From IMG/VR virus record IMGVR_UViG_3300025769_000560, positions 1 through 29,994 of that record: DNA of 29,994 nt; one strand, written 5' to 3'. A program made the position numbers and the translations under genes. Numbering within the stretch: the first letter of the stretch is position 1; the number at the start of each line of letters is the position of its first letter. Below the pieces are notes generated by a model that did no database searches, was not told the origin of the DNA, and worked only from the letters and a program-made list of their open reading frames with translations. This document shows, piece after piece, positions 29,889 to 29,994 of this stretch. This DNA comes from a virus.

Positions 29889-29994
29889 ACGACTTATCTT
29901 CTACGCGCAGACTGCGCAAAAACTTTTCCAATTCTTTTCGCGCTCGCCATAAATTCTGTTGCACGTTAGGATGTTTTGTACCGGTGCGAAGATA
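29887..29994 (-). CDS. C-terminal end of a - strand gene (partial)
   Basis: The - strand frame is open from the window edge to TGA (complement of 29887-29889). The 35 residues read YLRTGTKHPNVQQNLWRARK then ELEKFLRSLRVEDKS, a helical, charged end. It is too short to name. It converges on the late operon, and the terminator and inverted-repeat structure lie between the two. Confidence 0.5.
   Translation of the reverse strand, partial: YLRTGTKHPNVQQNLWRARKELEKFLRSLRVEDKS

Overview
The window is part of a short-tailed (podovirus) phage genome. It carries about 40 tightly packed genes on the + strand, many joined by 1- or 4-base stop/start overlaps, and the end of one gene on the - strand at the right edge. 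The morphogenesis genes follow the T7/BPP-1-like podovirus order. The tail-fibre C-terminus, the small lysine-rich late proteins and the GTA-type holin look like phages of marine Alphaproteobacteria; that host assignment is inference from remembered sequence families, not from a search. There is no integrase, repressor, DNA polymerase or RNA polymerase in this stretch, so those genes, if present, lie outside it.

Left part (1-2831), DNA metabolism: a small ribbon-helix-helix-type protein, a RusA-type Holliday junction nuclease, a C5 cytosine methyltransferase with a second long gene nested in its +1 frame, a 30-residue membrane peptide, and a winged-helix replication initiator. The initiator gene appears to contain the origin: two perfect DnaA boxes, three 24-bp iterons, then an AT-rich stretch. 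A 217-bp intergenic region with palindromes and a promoter-like sequence (2832-3048) separates this part from the late genes.

Middle (3049-25990), packaging and virion: a small protein with an SSB-like C-terminal tip, small and large terminase, a GNAT-like protein, four small basic proteins, portal, Bbp19-like protein, scaffold, a promoter plus GC-rich structured leader, major capsid protein, a probable decoration protein, a hairpin, tail tubular protein A, tail nozzle (tubular protein B) with an inserted beta-propeller, three large or medium internal virion proteins and one small one, a second beta-propeller protein, and a YadA-like trimeric tail fibre.

Right part (25998-29772), lysis and late accessory genes: several membrane proteins (holin candidates), a 55-residue secreted cysteine peptide, a beta-class DNA methyltransferase, a 3TM holin, an L-alanyl-D-glutamate-type peptidase as endolysin, and four small basic proteins ending at a terminator. 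An 85-base multi-branched inverted-repeat structure and a convergent gene end close the window.

The strongest unusual signals are: (1) a 304-codon gene with its own Shine-Dalgarno wholly inside the C5 methyltransferase gene; (2) both methyltransferase genes are bounded by direct repeats placed on stop/start junctions, so that collapse of the repeats would remove the gene and leave both neighbours intact; (3) an origin-like array inside the initiator gene; (4) a five-bladed propeller inserted in the tail nozzle and shared with the neighbouring fibre-region gene; (5) an internal virion protein with ParB/DdrB-like and RelA/SpoT-like regions.
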